Translations under genes and position numbers: made by a program
The notes under the pieces: generated by a model
Databases searched by the model: none
What the model saw: only the letters and a program-made list of their open reading frames with translations
Told to the model about the DNA's origin: nothing
Shown: positions 1 to 12,701 of the stretch, in pieces
How positions within the stretch are numbered: the stretch's first letter is position 1
Layout of the letters: each line of letters starts with the position of its first letter
Assembly: GCA_016858145.1 (NCBI GenBank)
Contig: JAEHOE010000149.1
Location: forward strand, 186,001 to 250,000
Length of the DNA: 64,000 nt
DNA from: Edaphochlamys debaryana
Lineage: Eukaryota > Chlorophyta > Chlorophyceae > Chlamydomonadales
Reading direction: 5' to 3'

Positions 1-1311
1 CCTCCAGCGCCCTGCGAGCGGACAGCGAGGAGGCCACGCGTTCTCCGGCATCCGCCTGAGTCCATGACGCGCAATTGCTTAGCCCCGGCCCTGCCTGCCG
101 TTGCGCACCTCGCTCGCCAGGCATCGCACTGCACGCGCAAACGGCCGACTTCTGCTTCCGCCCGCTCCGCAGCGCCTTTCGAGCCCCGCACCACGTCCAA
201 GAGCTCTGCAAAGGCCAGCCACGCGTCAGCAAAATGAAGCCGACCAAATGAAATGTTCAGAGACGGGAACGTGCCTTGGAGCGTGGACCGCGCGCGGTCC
301 TCGAAATCCGCCATCCTTTAGGGGGGAAGTCGTGAGGCTAGGCCATTTGCGTGCGTGCGTTACGCGCGTATGTATAGGGAGCTTGAAGCGCGGATGCTAT
401 GAAGGCCAGCCGGTTTTGCCGGTCGACCGGTAAAGCGCGTCCAGGGCGTCTGCCCCTGGGCTGAGGGGTCGTTGAAGGCGCGGGCAGCACACGCATACCC
501 CGCGACAGCTAGGGCTCGGAGAAGCACTGCAACACAGTCGTGATGCACGAGGTTTGCTGGGGGAAACGGTGCAGGCAGCGGGTAGGCATTTACGGTTGCC
601 ATGGACGCTTTCTGCCGCCCCGACGTCGTCGTCCGGACTACGCTGCACGGCCCCTGCGAGCACAGAACCTCCGTGTCCCGTCTGCGCAGGTAAGCCAGAA
701 CACCTCATCGTCCATCGAGCGTAGCGTTGCGCTACTCTGATGAAGGCCCGCGTCCGTGCCGACCCACGTCACAGGCCGTCCACCGCCCTTCCAACGACGC
801 AGTCCATCCTCTCCGCAACCTTCGTTCCCCAACTGGCTGAGCCAACCACAGACTCACACCACGAGGCTGAGCGCACCTCCGCCCCCTTGTCCGCTGCCCC
901 ACCCCCCGACGTCATTTGCCCAAACCTCCGGCTGAACCACCTCCACTCCCCACATGCTAGACGGACGAACCTCCTCGCGGGCGCACATGGCCCTGTCCGC
1001 TGCGTGCCTGGACGCCCCCACCCCCGTGCATCATCAGCCTGTGCAATCGCTCTCTCTCTCTCTCCTGTCCCTGCCCCAGCCCCTGCCCGCTCGTCCCTTA
1101 ACCATACCGTAACCACCGCACTTGTACCCGCACTACTGTGAGCTTTGCTGCCCCAGCCCCAGCCCCTGACCCAGCCCCAGCCCCAGCCCCTGACCCAGCC
1201 CCAGCCCCAGCCCCTGACCCTGCCCCGCTGCCCCCGCCCCGCCACGGTGCGCTGCACGAAGGCGCGGTAATTCCCCTCCTCCTTACCATAACAGCCGCGC
1301 TTGCACATTCA
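1..1311. other. Intergenic / 3' flank, no gene recognised
   Basis: I see no convincing coding region here. The stretch lies downstream of the stop of the large minus-strand gene ending at 1312 and probably holds its 3' UTR. It contains a short CT-rich run near 1045 and a degenerate copy of the terminal coding segment of that gene near 1090-1260. Open frames here are long only because the DNA is GC-rich. Confidence 0.5.
1150..1222. repeat. 24-bp tandem minisatellite, about 3 copies
   Basis: About three copies of a 24-bp unit made of CAGCCC/AGCCCC steps ending in CCTGACC. It lies just beyond the stop codon of the minus-strand gene ending at 1312, inside a wider stretch where the terminal coding segment is duplicated and degenerate. 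Confidence 0.7.
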
Positions 1312-4300
1312 CTACTGTCGGCCTTGCTGCCCCTGCCCCTGCCCCGCCACGGTGCGCTGCACAAAGGCGTCGAACAGCGCCCTGAGCTCCGCCAGCTCCG
1401 CCTCCGCACGGCCCCGCAGCGCCGCCTCCGCCTCCGCCTGCCGCTGCAGCGCCGCCAGGTGCGCCGCCACCTCCGCCAGTAGCTGTACATTGCCCTGCCC
1501 GCCGCCGCCGCCGCCGCGAACGGGAGCGGCGGCCGGTGGCGGCGGCGGTGGCGACGCTGCCAGCAGGAGGCTGTGGTCATCGCTGGCGATGGCTGCCGCT
1601 GCCGTTGGCGGCGCCGCCGGTGCCAGGGCTAGCGGTTGCGCTGAGGCCGGGTCCCCTGCCTGCAGGTCCGGCGGCGGAGCGTCAGTGGCGGCGGCGGTGG
1701 TGGCGGCGGAGGCGGCTGGGCCTAGGGTCGTGGCGGAGGAGGTTGGAGAGTCGCCAGCCGACTCCGCCGCCGCTGCCGCCGCCAGCGCCGCCGCCAGCGC
1801 GCCGCCGCGGCTCCGCAGGCGTACGGCGTCAAACTGTGTACGGATGCGGTACAGCAGTGCGGCGGTACTGTCCAGCATCGCCGCCATTCCCTCCAGCTGG
1901 GGTTCGGGGTGGGGGAGAGGAGGGGAGGGGAGGCGGTTAGGGAGAGCGTGAGAAGGAGGCAGAGGGCACTAAGCAAGGGGGACATGTATGATAAGCGAAC
2001 AACACAGACCTGTCTGGCTACGGTAGCGGTGAGGGCCTCACGAGGCGGACCGCAGCCCTTGCTCGGCGGCCGTCTCCCTACCTGCGCCTCCCTCTGCGCC
2101 TCGTCCTCTGCGCCCGCAGCCGCCAGCCTCTGCCTCAGGGCCCACACCTCCCGCCCCGCGCCCTCGAGCAACAGCCGCAGCCTCAGAGCCTCCACCTCCG
2201 CCGGGCCAAGCAGCCCTGCCTCCGCCGCCGCCGCCGCGGCCCTCGACGCCGCCGCCTCGACCGCCTCCGCGCCGGCGACGCCGCCGCCGGCGGCGGCGGA
2301 CTCCGCCGCGAGGTCGTAGATGCCGTACGTGCCGTACATGCCGACGCCGCCGGCGGCGCCGCCTAGGTCGCCGCCGAGGGCGAGGGCGGCGTTGGCGGTG
2401 GCGGCGGCGGCGCTGTGGCGGTCGCGGTCTCGGCGGCGGCCGTCGGAGGTGGCGGCGGCGGCGGCGGTGGCGTCGCGGGCGCCGGCGGCGCCGCTGGTGG
2501 AGCGGCTGAGGCCCGAGGGCGAGGTGGTGGGGCTGCCGGGAGGGGTGGCGGGGGCGCCGCTGCTGGTCCTACAGGGTGGGTGGCAACGGGGGGGAGAGGC
2601 CGGGGGCGATGGGGTTTCGGCGGGTTTCACGCAGACGCGTCAACACGGCAGGATGTTGATGAGGAGGCGAGGCTCAGGCTCATCAGGGCACAGATTGCGT
2701 CCACCCCACGCAGCCCCACGGTACCTGAAGGGGGCATCGAACTGTAGCGTCATGTCGTCAGCACGCATCGCCGCGGCGGCGGCGGCAGCGGCAGCCGCCG
2801 CGGCGGCGGCGGCTCCGGCGGCGGCGGCAGGAGACGCCTCCGGCGTGTTGGCGCCGCTGCGGCTTCCGCGGCCGCCCGCCGGCGGGGGCCGGGGCGGGAG
2901 TTCGCCTGCGGAGGCGCGGCGTGCTCGGCTGCCGGAAACGCTAGCGCCACCGCCGCCGCCGCCCCCGCCGCCGCCGTCAGTGGGGGTGGCGGCGCTGAGG
3001 GCGAGGGCGGCTCGGCCCAGGGCCTGAGTGAGGGCGTGCAGCTGGTGGGGGGAGGCATGGGGTGCGAGAGGGGGTGGAGTGCCAGGTCGGAGGCTGGCCG
3101 CGCGGACAAGCATACGTCGTACATCGTACATCTAGATCTCGAGGTAGGGGAGCACACATGGAACACGGGCAGGCGGTGCCAGCCCTCCGTGCCTCCCTCC
3201 ATGTGCACGTCACGTGTGCCGATTCGGGACCGGGTCAAGACCTTTGCTTCGATCGGTGAAGGTTACATGTCACACAGCACAATGTTATTCGCGTCGTAGC
3301 GCTGCGCTTCGTTCCACCGGGTCTAGCGGGCAGCGACCGGCGCTGTGCCTTCCCGGGTGCCGGTCGCTGCCCGCTAGACCCTGTGAAACGAAGCGCTGCG
3401 CGACGTTGCGATCGACATTGGGCTCGACATGTCGCAAGAAGGAGTCAAGCCCCGCCTCCCCACCCCACCTCCCAACCCTAGTGCCGGCAGGCGGTTCCAG
3501 CCCTTCCCATTCCCTCCCCACCCGCGTCAAGCCCTGCCCCCCCACCCCACCCCCGCCTGCGCGTCCGCAAGGGCCGCATCCCCGCCTTCCTGCCTAATCA
3601 ACTCCCCCATTCCTACCCTTTACCCTTTGAAGGCCAATGACCACAGGCAAGCCAAGACCTGCCTCCCCGCGCCACCCCCTTCTCCCCACCTGTGCGTCCT
3701 TGAACGCCGCATCGGCGCGCAGCCGTGCCGCCTCCGCCCCCGCCGCCGCCGCCGCCGCCAGCTGCCGCCGCAGCTCCACCAGCTGCTGCTCCCTAGCGGC
3801 GATCTGGGTCGGGGAAGAAAGAGGGAGGAGGGGGACACACCAGCTCTCTGGGGCCACACTCACACGCCTCCCAAGGGGCAGATCCAGATCCAGATCTAGT
3901 GACCTCAACCTCCCCTCAACCCCCGCCCTTAACCCCCCACCTGCTCGTCCAGGGCGGCTCGCTCGTCCTCCCCCAGAGTGGGGGCCAGCGGCCGGGGCTG
4001 CACAGCACAGGTCGGGGCGAAGGGCGAGGTAAAGGGAGAGCAGTGACAGGCTAAGTGCCGTAACTTACGTAGCCACCTGTGACTAAACCTCACCTTCCTT
4101 CCAAACTCCAGCCGGCCGGCGCTGACCGGCGCTGGACTCCGCTGGTGGACTCCCGCACCCCCTGTCCCGCCGCCCCTGCCCTGCACCCCTGCCCCCCTCC
4201 CGCACCCACGCACGGCTAATCACCCTGCCCCGCATCCCCTACCCTACCCCGCATCCCCTCCCCTACCCCGCATCCCCTCCCCTACCCCGCATCCCCTCCC

Positions 4301-7300
4301 CTGCCCCGCATCCCCTCCCCTGTCCCGCCGCCCCTGCCCTGCTACCCCCTCCGCCCCCGCACCTCTCCGCCGCTGGCCGCAGCCTCCAGCGCCTCTAGTC
4401 GCGCCTCCGCCGCCGCCCGGGCCCGCACCGCCGCCCGCTCCCTAGCTATCAGGTCGGTGACCTGGGGTGGGATGGGGAGAGGGGAGGGGGAAGGGGAGGG
4501 GGAGGGGGATGGGGGGGAGGGAAGGGTCGGCCGGTGCACACACACGCCTCGAGCTCCCGCCAGCTAGCTAGGTCCGTGGCCTGCAGCGATGGCGGGAGAG
4601 GCGGGCCGACATCGCGGTAGCCACTTCAATGATTGGCACAATCAACAGGCCCTGCGCCTACTCTAACCCTCACCATCCCATCCACGAGCAGACCCCAGAC
4701 CAGACCCAAACTCTTCAGCACACAACGCCACATCTCATCCTCCATTGTAACAGACCCCGGCCCTGCCGCACCTGCTCCGTGAGGCCCTGCACCTGCTCCG
4801 CCGCCTCCGCCAGCGCCCCGCTCAGCGCCGCGCCCTGCTGCGCCCCCGCCACCAGCGCCGCCCGCGCCGCCGCCCGGGCCTCGCGCAGTGCGGCCTCGCG
4901 GGCCGTCAGGGCGGCGCGGGCGGCGGACAGCTCGGTCTCGGCCTCACCCAGCTGGGCCTGGTGAGGGGGGATGGAAAGGGGGAGGAGGGGGCGGGGGAGG
5001 GTGTCAGGGGATTCGTGTGTATGTGCCTGACGCGACAGGGCGGTGCGGGCGGCGGCGAGCTCGGTCTCGGCCTCACCCGGCTGGGCCTGGTGAGGGAGGG
5101 TGGGAGGAGGGCGGCGATTGATGGGCAGATGGGCGCAATTATTGGCTTCTGGGCTTCGTGGGGCCTGGTATCCAAGTATGCCAAGGAGGAAGCAGCTCGG
5201 GCGTGGTTTGTCCCCAAACTCGAGCTCTCGAGAGGCTGGGGGACGGGGCCGTGGACGACACTATCCTCCCGCTACCGTACGCACCGCCAGCTCCCCAAGG
5301 GCGATGTGGTGCAGCCGCATGGCCTCGGGCAGCGACCGACCGCCGGCGGCGGCGGCGGACGCGGAGGCGGCGGCAGAGCTGGCGGAGGCGGAGTCCATGA
5401 CGCCGCGGCTGAAGGCGCCGAACAGCAGCTGGCCGCCGCGGACCGGTGGCAGCGGCGCCGCCAGCGCCAGCGCTGGGGCGGCGGCAGCGGAGGCGGAGGC
5501 TGGGGTGGCGGAGGCGGTGGCAGGGGTGGCGGCGAGGCGGGGCGGCTGCAGGCGGACGCCTGGCGTGGTGGGGCCGGCGGCGCCGAAGGAGGAGAGCAGG
5601 CCGGCGGAGGCGGCCCGGGAGGGCCCGCGGGAGCCGCTGCCGGCGGCGGTGGCGGCGGCCTCCACCGCCGCCGACGCCAGCTCGCCCGCAACCGCCGCCG
5701 CCGCCGCCGGCGGCAGCACGCTCCCCGCCACCGCACGCATGACGCCCGACGCCGCCGCCAGCGACACCGCCGCCCGCGCCGCCTGATGCTTGTCGCTGGC
5801 GGCGGCGGCGGCGGCGGCAGCCTCCGTCGCCTCCGTCGACGGCGCCGCCGCGCCCGCCGCCGCCTGCTCCGCCGCCGCGGCCGCCTCAAATTCTGGATCC
5901 GGATCCAGATCCTCTTCGTCGATCAGCATATTGGCCAGGGAGGCCACGCGGGGGAGGTCGATGGCGGCGGCGGCGGTGGCGCCGGCGGCGACGCCAGCGC
6001 TGTAGCCGCTGTAGTACGCGGCGGCGGCGGCGGGAGTGGACTGCGGCAGGCCTGCGGCGGCGGCGCCTGCCGCCGCCGCCGAGCCCTTGACGACGCCGGC
6101 GGCGGAGGCCGCCGTCGCGGCGGAGGCGGCCACGTGCTCCAGGTACGACCCCAAGGCTCGTACGGCAGGTCCACGTGACGCGCTGGCTGCCGTACGGCCG
6201 GCACGTGGCTGGCCGGGAGCGACGGTCCGCTGCGTGGGGTTGACGGCGGCGGCGGCGGGGGCAGACGTGACGTAAGGCGCCGCCGGCGCGGCTGCCGCAG
6301 CCATCGGCGGGGCCTCGGTGAGGGGGGTCTCGGTGCCGATAGTCGCGGCGGCGGTACCGATGGTGGGGAGAGCGAAGCTCAGTGGAGGTTGGGGGGGCCA
6401 GCAGGGGCCGGAGGCAGGGGGGCCCTGCTGGGTGGGCTCGGGGCCGCTGCTGGGTCCCAGAATGTCCGCCAGAAGGTCCCTGCGCGGGGGGACATGAGGG
6501 TGCGGCGATGCGGCATTGGGGCAATCCGCAACCGCTGCAACACGCCTGAAGTTGCAGCTTGCAGGCCCGCATCGTGCCCTGTTGCACAGCTCTGAAGTGC
6601 TCAGAACCCCAGCCGCACTCCGGAGGCCAAAAACGCCCCTACCCGTGCCATCCCCAGCCCTGAACCCCCAGCCCCCACCCCCAGCCGTACCTGCACTGCT
6701 GTCGCTCGGACTCGGGCACCCCCGGCGACCGCTCCCCAGGACCCGCGGGGCCCTGCCCCGGACTGCCCCGGTACGACAAGCGCCGGGCGGGCAGCGGGAG
6801 CGAGCCGCCGCCGGCCTCGGGCGCCGCCGCCGGCGCCACCACCTCCGCCACCGGCGGCACCGGCGGCGCCGCCAGGGTGACGTCACCGCCGCCACCGCTT
6901 CCGCCACCGCCGCCAGCGGCGGCGCCGAGAGCCATAGGGTCGGTTGGGGCGGAGAAGAGGGAGAGGAGGTCGGTGTCGGGTATGGGCGGCGTGAGGCCGG
7001 AGACGGGGGGGTGCAGGGGCAGCGGCGGCGGCAGCGACGGCGGCGCCGTCGGGGCCTCGGCGGCGGCGGCGGCGAGCGCCAGCTGTGGCGGCGGCGGCGA
7101 GTCTAGCGACGCCGACGGCGCGCGCTGCACCTCGGGCGGGAAGGACGGAAAGTTGAAGGCCGGCTCCCCGCTGCCACCAGGCTCCTCCACCGCGGCGGCG
7201 GCAGCCTCAGCGGCGGCGGCGGCGGCGGCCTCGTCGGACGACATGCCGGCGGCTGCCGCCGCCGCTGCCTCCAGGCCACGGTCCGTCGTGGCCTCCGCCG

Positions 7301-10300
7301 CCGCCTCGTCCTCCTCCGCCGCCTCCGCCACCTCCTCCGCAGCTGCTGCCTTAAGCAGGTCCCGGACGCCCTCCGCCGCCTCCGCCGCCTCCGCCGCCTC
7401 AGCCCCACCCGCCTCCGCCTCGTCGCCTGCCACCGCCGCCTCCGCCACCTCGGTCGCCACCCGGGCCGTCTGCCGCTCCTCCTCCGTCGGCGTCCCCTCC
7501 TTTACTCCCCCTGCAGCTGCCTCCTCCGCTGCCCCCTCCGCCTCGCCCCCTCCCTCCGTGCTCTTCTGTTCCTCTGCTGCCTCCCCCGCCTCCGCCTCCA
7601 CCTCCCCCGCCCCCGCCTCCCACAGCGCCGCCCGCCGCTCCTCCTCCAGTTGGGCGATGCGCGCCTCCAGGGACATGCGATGCCGCTCACCGCTGTCCAG
7701 CTACGGAGGGGGAAGAAGGGTCGGGGGCGCAATTAGCGAAACAAGGGAAACTTGAATAGTGTAAGGTTGCCAGCAGACCGCCGCCGAAACAAGGCATGAA
7801 AGGTAGGGAGTGGCAGAGCGTGGCGCCGAGACCTTGGAACCAGGCGGCTCAGCAGTCCATCGTCCAAAAGCACACAGCCGCACCCTCAACCCGCAACCTT
7901 CAAACCTTCCCATCCCCCTCTTTGGGCCCCTTCTCACCGCCTCCCTCAGCCGCTCCAGCTCATCCCTCAGCTCCTCCGCCGCCGCCCGGTCCGCCCCGGC
8001 CGCCGCCCAGCCCCAGCCCTCCAGCTGATCCGCATCCCCCGGCAGACCCAGCTCCCCCAGTTCCGTGTCCACGGCCCTGCGCAGCTCGCCGCCGGCACCC
8101 GTCAGCGCCTCCAGCTTCTGTGACAGTGGGGATGAGAGGGATGGGGGACAGGGGGGGCCCACAGAGAGTTGGGGCATGGTCATGGGGATATGGAGGGGTA
8201 TCGTAGCTCGCCGCCGGCGCCCGTCAGCGCCTCCAGTTTCTATGGGGAAAAGGTAGGGGAAGCAGGAGGGAGAGGGGGGGTTTAGGAGTTGGGAGCAGGG
8301 TGGCTTGCTGTGGCAGCTCGCTACCTCCGCCCGCGCGCGTCAGCGGGGAGAAAGGATGAGAGGCATGGGAAGCTCGCGCTGCAAGCGTGAAGGGGGGTGA
8401 GAAAGGCGGGAGGGGCATGGGAAAGGGAAATAAAAAGTATGCGCAGTGTCTAACAGATGCATTGGTGTGATCTAGCTGGACAGGGTACCGGCGGGGGCAG
8501 AGTGGAAGGGAGGGTCTAAGCGGAGGCGAAGTCAGACCATACCAACCCCTCGCGGTAACAGCGCTGACACAACAGCATGATCTCACTGGATAGGCATTGA
8601 TCTGCTGGGGGTAGACGAGGGCCTGCGGCCTATTTCCCAGCCCAACCTCCCTCCGCCATGCAGCGTCTGCCGGTGGACTGACTTGCCCACACCCACGGTG
8701 CTGGCTAGCATGTTGGCTGCTAAGGGTCTTTCGTCCTGCTAGCATTCCGCATATGGTTCGGCTCTTCGGTTTGGGTCAGGGGGCGCTAACATCGCTTTGT
8801 TACGTGTGGTTCGTCTTAAGCCCCCGATCAGGGGGCTGCCGCCATAATGGCCAGCTGCGGTCCCGTGTTGACCTCTAGCATCCCCCCCTCCACACACACA
8901 CACCATCCATAGCTAGTGAGTTACTTCATTAATTTGCAAGAGATAGGGAAACATGCAAGAGATAGGGAAACATGCGAACCCAAAGCCTTGCTGCCACCCC
9001 CCACCGCCCACTCACCATGATTGCTGCCAGCAGGTCCCCGCTGGGCTGGGGTGGAGGGGAGGCGGGCCGGGATGCCAGGCGGCTGCCGTACGCGGCCGTG
9101 CCTGGAGGCAAGAGGGGGGCAGGCAGGGACACGGCCAGAAGGTCAGTTGAGGAGTGTCCGGGGCGCACAAAGCACCGACGCATGTTTACAACAGGCGGTG
9201 GAGGGAGCGGTGGAGCCGGTGTGCCCGTGCCTGACTGTTGGGTTTGGTTACTGCTGTAAAGGGGAAGCCGGGATCCGTTGGGTGGAGCAGATCAGGCCCT
9301 TCCTGCGAGCCGCGCCCTTCCAAACCGGAAACCCACCAAAGCCGGTGAGCGCCCCACACATAAAACTCCTTACCCTCCTGTGGGCCAGCATGCTGTATCC
9401 CGGCCCTGACCCGCCATCCCGCACGCCCCGCTCGACACCCACCGACGCCGGTGAGCGCCCCGCCCGTCCCGATCCCGCTGAAGTACCCCGCCGCCACCGT
9501 CGCCGCCATGTGCAGCCCCCCGCCGCCGCCGCCGCCCAGGCCGCTGGCGGCGGCGGCAAAGGCGGCGGCGCCGCCGGCGGTGCCCGGCGGGCCGCCGGCC
9601 CAGGTGCCGTGGCGGCGCACGGGGGAGTGGGCCACGGAGGTGAGGACGCTGCCGGCGCCGGGCCTGCGGGAGGGATTTGAGTCGGACGGACTGGAGGTTA
9701 CGGCTGAGTCTTGTGAGGACGCAGAATAGCCTGCTGCCCTCGGGTCAGGACGCTGCCGGCGCCGGGCCTAGGGGCCGGGGTGCAGTGGAGATGGTTGAAG
9801 GGTATTGGGCAATCGTCGGTATCATGGTCGAGCCTAGCAAAGCAAGGTGCAGCCGTGCGCAAGACAAACGCAAACAGGTCCAACAAGTCAGACAGGCATT
9901 TCTCACCCCCATCGTGGCGTGGTGGCTCCCGAGGGCATGTAGGAGGGGTAGGCGGAGGCGCGTCCGCCCAGGCGGGGGGACTCGAAGGGGCTGGGCAGGG
10001 GCGGCTGCGAGAAGGCCGCCAGACCGCCACTGGGGCCGGCGCCCTGCAGCAGCCCCCCCGGACCCCCTGGGCCCCCCGGCGTCGTTGCTCCGCCGCCGCC
10101 GCCGCCTCCGAAGCCCAGGGCGTTGATGTTGGCAGTTGACGTGATGCGTGGCGGCAGCAGGCCGCCGCCGCCGCCTGCAAAGCCGCCGCCGGCGGCCGTG
10201 GCGGCGGCGGCGGCGGTGCGCGGGGAGAGCGGCGGCGGGGAGCGAGGCCAGGCAGCGGCGGAGGTGGGCGAGGCGGCGGGGCGGGAGGGAGGGAATGCGC

Positions 10301-12701
10301 CGCTGGCTGTGGGGGAGGGGCCGCGGTGCGCTGTGCTGACGGCGCGGCGGGGCAGACCCAGGCCTGCGGGGCAAGATCAGGAGAGAAACGTCAAGGCGTA
10401 TTGAAGAAAGGTGGAGAGGTCTGCGAGCTCGAATGCAGGTAGGTACCGCAGTGAGGCGGCGCGTATAATGATGCAAAGAGCGACGAAGTTTGGCACCGGC
10501 GCACCACTCAAGCACAAATCCGCACCTGCCATGGAAACGGAGCCCTGAGGCAGCGCCCCGCTGAGCCCGCCGCCGCTGCCGGCGCCGTGCAGGCGACCCG
10601 GCGGCGGCGTGAAGCTGCTCATCGACGTCGGCGGCGCGGCGGCGGCGTCGAACGGCCCGGCGGCGCCGTCGGCGGCGGCGGCCTCATGCGCCGCCGCCGT
10701 GGCGGAGTGGAAGACGGAGAACATGGGCGCTTGGGGTGGCGGCGGCGCCGTCGGGTGGGGCATGGCGGCGCCGCCGAAGGACGGCAGCGGCGGCGGCGGG
10801 ACGCTCGGCGGCGGCGGCGAGGCCCCCGCCGGCGGCGGCGCGCCGGGCACGATCAGGGGCCGCAGCGGCGGCGGCGGCAGCGGCGGCAGGGCGCCATCGG
10901 TCAAGCCGGCGTTGCTGCTGCCGTTGGACACGTCGGCGGGCAGCTGGTGGTTGGCCGTTGGCGGCGGCGGTTGGCGGTTGGGCAGCGTGTGCAGGATGAA
11001 GAGCTGCTGCTGCATGTCTGACGCCACGGCGGTCTGCTGCTGCAGGGCCGCCAGGGCCTCCTCCAGCTTGGACTGGAGGGACCGCATCTGGGGGGTAGGA
11101 TGCGGGAGGGATGGGAAGGGAGGGGACAGGGAGCAATGAAGGATGGGTAAGATGGGCGGGGTGGGGCTTGGACTCCCAAGGCCTGCACCTCGGCGGCTAG
11201 GGGCCAGGCCAGGACTTGGGCGGGTACCGGGTAGCCCGCAAGCCCTTTCGCTCCAAGGCCTCTCAGGCCTGCCGTCATGTCGGGCTGCAGCGCACCGTGT
11301 AGGGCGCACCGTGGGAGATTTTGACGGGCTAGGGAAGCCGCCGGAGTCCCTGGCGGACCCCGCCCGCCCACCCCAAACCCCCACACCCCTTATGCCCCCC
11401 TCCCAGCCCCACCTGCGTCCTCAGCGTCTCCTTCTCCGTGGCGCTCGCCTTGAGCTGGTGCCGCAGCAGGTCCCTGTCGTACGTGATGCGCCGTACCTGC
11501 CGTACGCACACAAGCGCGGGAGGCGGGGCGCGGGGGTGCGAGCTGAGAGCCGCCAGAGGGAGCGCGCAAGGGTGAGGCCGTCACCAAGACGGGCGCAAAG
11601 CGGGGACTGGAATCGGCGGCTGCTTGCGCGTACAGCGGAGACGGAGAGCGGACGCGGCGACGTTTGGGAGCACATGCGTTCTGCACTAACGGTACGGTAG
11701 ACATTTTTAGGGTGAAGCTAGCTCGGGCTCACCTCAAAGTCTGGGCCCACGGAGGCCTCGGCCTGAGCGGCTGTGACTCGGGGCCCGGTGGAGGCGGGGG
11801 CGAAGCCGGTGGAGGGCAGGAACCCGCCGCCGCCCGTGGGCAGAAAGCCGCCGCCGCCCGTGGCAGGGGCGGGGACGGGGGTGGTGCCGGGGGCAGCGGG
11901 GGAGCCGCCCGTGGGGAGGAGGCCCCCGGCCCCCGTGGCGGGAGCAGAGGTAGGGATGGTACCGGGAGGGGCGGCAGTCGAGGCGCGGGTGGGCGGCAAG
12001 CCGCCGGCATCCGCAGCGGGGACGGCGGCGGAGGTCGGCGCTGGCGTGGAAGCGGCAGGGCTCGGCGGCGCCGCGGTGGGTGCATTGCCGCCGCCGCTGC
12101 TGCCGTTGCCGCCAGTGGCGGGTCCGGGCCCGGGTGGCAGCTGCTGGCCCCCCTCCGCCGTCACGACGTCAGCCCCAGCCCCAACCCCGGCCAGCGGGGG
12201 TTGCTGAGCCGCTACCTCCAGCCGCCCCGCCGCCGCCGCCTCGCCTGCTCCCGCCGTGGCCCCACCGCCAGCCTGCTGCTCGATCTCTTCCGCCCCGACA
12301 GCCGAGCGCTCGGTCTCCGTCTCGATCGCGATCGCGGCGTCAGCGGGGTTCGCGGGCGGCTCCGCGCCGCGGTTCCGCGCCTGCTTAGCATCCTCCTCCG
12401 CCTCTGCCTCCGCCATCGCCACATTCACGGGAAGAGGCAGCGGGCCCGGGTCCGCGGGAGGAGCGTAGTGCGGCAGCGAGGCAGGCGCCATCGTGGTTGG
12501 GGTGGCTGCGGCTTCCGGCACCGTCGCGCCCAGCGCGCCGGTCGCAAACGTCGGCGCGCCTCCGGCGCCGGCGCTGGAGAGTCCGCTGCCGCTCAGAGGA
12601 GAGCCGGGCCGCGGCGGCTGCGGGTGCGGCACCGGCAGCTGCGGGGGAGCGTCCGCGGCGGCCTGGCCGCCGGCCTCCGAGTCTTCCGCCGTCGTCGTCA
12701 T
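1312..12701 (-). CDS. Large low-complexity, partly coiled-coil protein, function unknown (16 exons)
   Basis: Exons in coding order: 12701-11733, 11496-11413, 11087-10526, 10363-9907, 9663-9443, 9101-9016, 8117-7938, 7700-6691, 6479-5276, 4957-4772, 4461-4363, 3997-3941, 3803-3690, 3041-2725 (or from 3023), 2568-2082, 1896-1312. All phases match and the total is 6,618 nt, about 2,205 residues, so one gene is likely. The start is the ATG of MTTTAEDSE. Residues 1-323 are Ala/Pro/Gly-rich. Short charged segments look like coiled coil: exon 2 (ITYDRDLLRHQLKAS), exon 7 (KLEALTG, ELRDELERLREA), exons 10-13 (AREQQLVELRRQL) and the last exon. The rest is Ala, Pro and Gly runs. I recognise no catalytic domain. 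It lies head-to-tail upstream of the ARMC2-like gene on the same strand, 1.5 kb away. A cytoskeletal or ciliary role would be a guess. Several exon starts are duplicated in the adjoining intron (near 5090, 8233 and 9755). Confidence 0.6.
3291..3405. repeat. Long intronic inverted repeat (hairpin)
   Basis: A perfect 23-bp inverted repeat, 3319-3341 against 3359-3381, with a 17-nt loop. Pairing continues outwards with a few mismatches to about 3291 and 3405, where CTGCGC/GCTTCGTT recurs inverted. It sits in the intron between exons 13 and 14 of the large minus-strand gene. It could be a miniature inverted-repeat element or a small-RNA precursor. Confidence 0.75.

Noticed and set aside
4961..6178. 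405-codon plus-strand open frame
   Set aside because: It is antisense to in-frame, splice-consistent exons of the minus-strand gene and encodes only Gly/Arg runs typical of reversed Ala-rich GC-rich codons.
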